NCBI RefSeq assembly: GCF_011927665.1
Contig: NZ_JAATJA010000001.1
Span: 539,019-603,018 of the forward strand
Length of the DNA stretch: 64,000 bases
Source: Desulfobaculum xiamenense
Lineage (GTDB): Bacteria; Desulfobacterota; Desulfovibrionia; Desulfovibrionales; Desulfovibrionaceae
Direction of reading: 5' to 3'
Numbering within the stretch: position 1 is the stretch's first letter; each line of letters begins with the position of its first letter. Positions 63,171 through 64,000 of this stretch are shown one piece after another. The notes under the pieces are model-generated. The model was not told where the DNA came from. It searched no databases and saw only the letters and a list, made by a program, of their open reading frames with translations. The position numbers and the translations under genes are program-made.

Positions 63171-64000
63171 TTAGGCTTCGGTGAAGTCGTTGGGGTCCTT
63201 CGTGAGGAACTGCTTGAACTTGGCCTTGTCCACGGACTTCTCGTAGGCATCGTTGGGATCGATGATCTTTTTCTGGAGAAGCTTCATGATCTCGTCGTCG
63301 AGGGTCTGCATGCCGTACTTCTTGCCGGTTTCGATGACCGAGTTCAGCTGGAACGTCTTGTTCTCGCGGATGAGGTTTCGCACCGAAGGAATGCCGATGA
63401 GAATCTCCAGCGCGGCGACGCGGCCCTTGCGGTCGATGCGCTTGAAGAGGTTCTGCGCGACGACAGCCCGTAGCGCCTCGGACAAGCCCGCGCGAATCTG
63501 CGCCTGCAAGTCGCCCGGGAAGACCTCGATGATACGGTCGACGGTCTTGGCGGCGGAGATGGTATGCAGGGTCGAAAACACGAGGTGGCCGGTTTCCGCG
63601 GCTTCCAGCGCGAGCTGGATGGTTTCGAGGTCGCGCATTTCGCCGACGAGGATGATATCCGGGTCTTCGCGCAACGCACCGCGAAGTGCGGCGGAAAAGC
63701 TCTTGGTGTCACGCCCCAGCTCGCGCTGGTTGATGAGGCTCTGCCGGGGCTGGTGCACGAATTCGATGGGGTCCTCAATGGTGAGGATGTGCTGGCGGCG
63801 CATGGTGTTGCAGAAGTCCATCATGGCCGCAAGGGTGGTCGATTTGCCGCTACCCGTGGGACCGGTGACCAGCACCAGTCCCTTAGGCAGCATGCAGAGA
63901 TTCTTAAGGATGGGGGGAAGGTCCAGCTGTTCCACCGTGAGAATCGTCTGGGGGATTTCACGGAAGACGGCGGCGACGCCTCTGGCCTGATTGAAGAAGT
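63171..64000 (-). CDS. pilT: PilT-type retraction ATPase, 5' end beyond window
   Basis: The reading frame stays open to the window edge; its first visible residues (FFNQARGVAAVFREIP) match the family's N-terminal domain, so the true start is beyond 64000. About 276 residues are seen, with Walker A GPTGSGKSTT, TIEDPIEFVHQPRQS, Walker B IILVGEMRD and the His box GHLVFSTLHT. It should power pilus retraction together with the PilU-like protein downstream. The internal GTG at 63935 is not a start. Confidence 0.92.
   Translation of the reverse strand, partial: FFNQARGVAAVFREIPQTILTVEQLDLPPILKNLCMLPKGLVLVTGPTGSGKSTTLAAMMDFCNTMRRQHILTIEDPIEFVHQPRQSLINQRELGRDTKSFSAALRGALREDPDIILVGEMRDLETIQLALEAAETGHLVFSTLHTISAAKTVDRIIEVFPGDLQAQIRAGLSEALRAVVAQNLFKRIDRKGRVAALEILIGIPSVRNLIRENKTFQLNSVIETGKKYGMQTLDDEIMKLLQKKIIDPNDAYEKSVDKAKFKQFLTKDPNDFTEA

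Overview
The window is ordinary chromosomal backbone from a GC-rich Gram-negative anaerobe. The gene content points to a sulfate-reducer of the Desulfovibrionaceae or a close relative. The clues are a small rubredoxin, a NIL-domain 2x[4Fe-4S] ferredoxin, BamD/CpoB/YajC envelope genes, a run ileS-lspA-PLDc_N-cpoB, and the arrangement rpsU-yqeY-mutS2-dnaG-rpoD. This placement is inferred from gene content, not from an alignment. I found no rRNA, tRNA, CRISPR array, prophage or insertion sequence. Most genes start with ATG and a clear GGAG-type ribosome binding site; two appear to use TTG and one GTG.

Layout. 1-8 kb: two cation/proton antiporters flank a large autotransporter and a small gamma-glutamylcyclotransferase-like gene, with an AT-rich island upstream of the autotransporter. 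8-14 kb: greA, an FMN-riboswitch-controlled ribB, small membrane and Cys-rich proteins, an AlaX-type editing protein, a methyltransferase and an unusual rubredoxin. 14-21 kb: ileS-lspA, a PLDc_N membrane protein, cpoB, a ferredoxin, a PilZ-like protein and cheZ, all on the plus strand. 21-26 kb: mgtE diverges from the complete NAD precursor set nadC-nadA-nadB. 27-30 kb: yajC-secD-secF. 30-34 kb: a third antiporter, a DUF1499 lipoprotein, a secreted CBM9/DOMON-like protein and an RRM protein with a long leader.

34-40 kb: the 1523-residue glutamate synthase gltB with a strong promoter and an 11-bp inverted repeat upstream, then a secreted nuclease. 40-47 kb: an expanded macromolecular-synthesis operon (rpsU, yqeY, mutS2, dnaG, rpoD). 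47-55 kb: hup, rsmA, the trehalose pair otsB/otsA, a DUF2062 protein, an EF-G outside any ribosomal-protein context, and an unknown ALDH/HisD-like protein. 55-64 kb: bamD, trxA, the overlapping fbp-tsaD pair, a lipoprotein, and a six-gene run that begins with tandem PilT-type ATPases and ends with ftsB and a TPR protein.

Together these genes serve translation, replication and transcription start-up, protein export, envelope assembly, NAD and flavin synthesis, nitrogen assimilation, and ion or osmotic balance. I saw no convincing new multi-gene system. The items most worth a second look are local: the CxC rubredoxin, the Cys-rich autotransporter with its operator-like palindrome, the gltB and otsA palindromes, the ferredoxin-PilZ-CheZ cluster, and several unusual starts and leaders.
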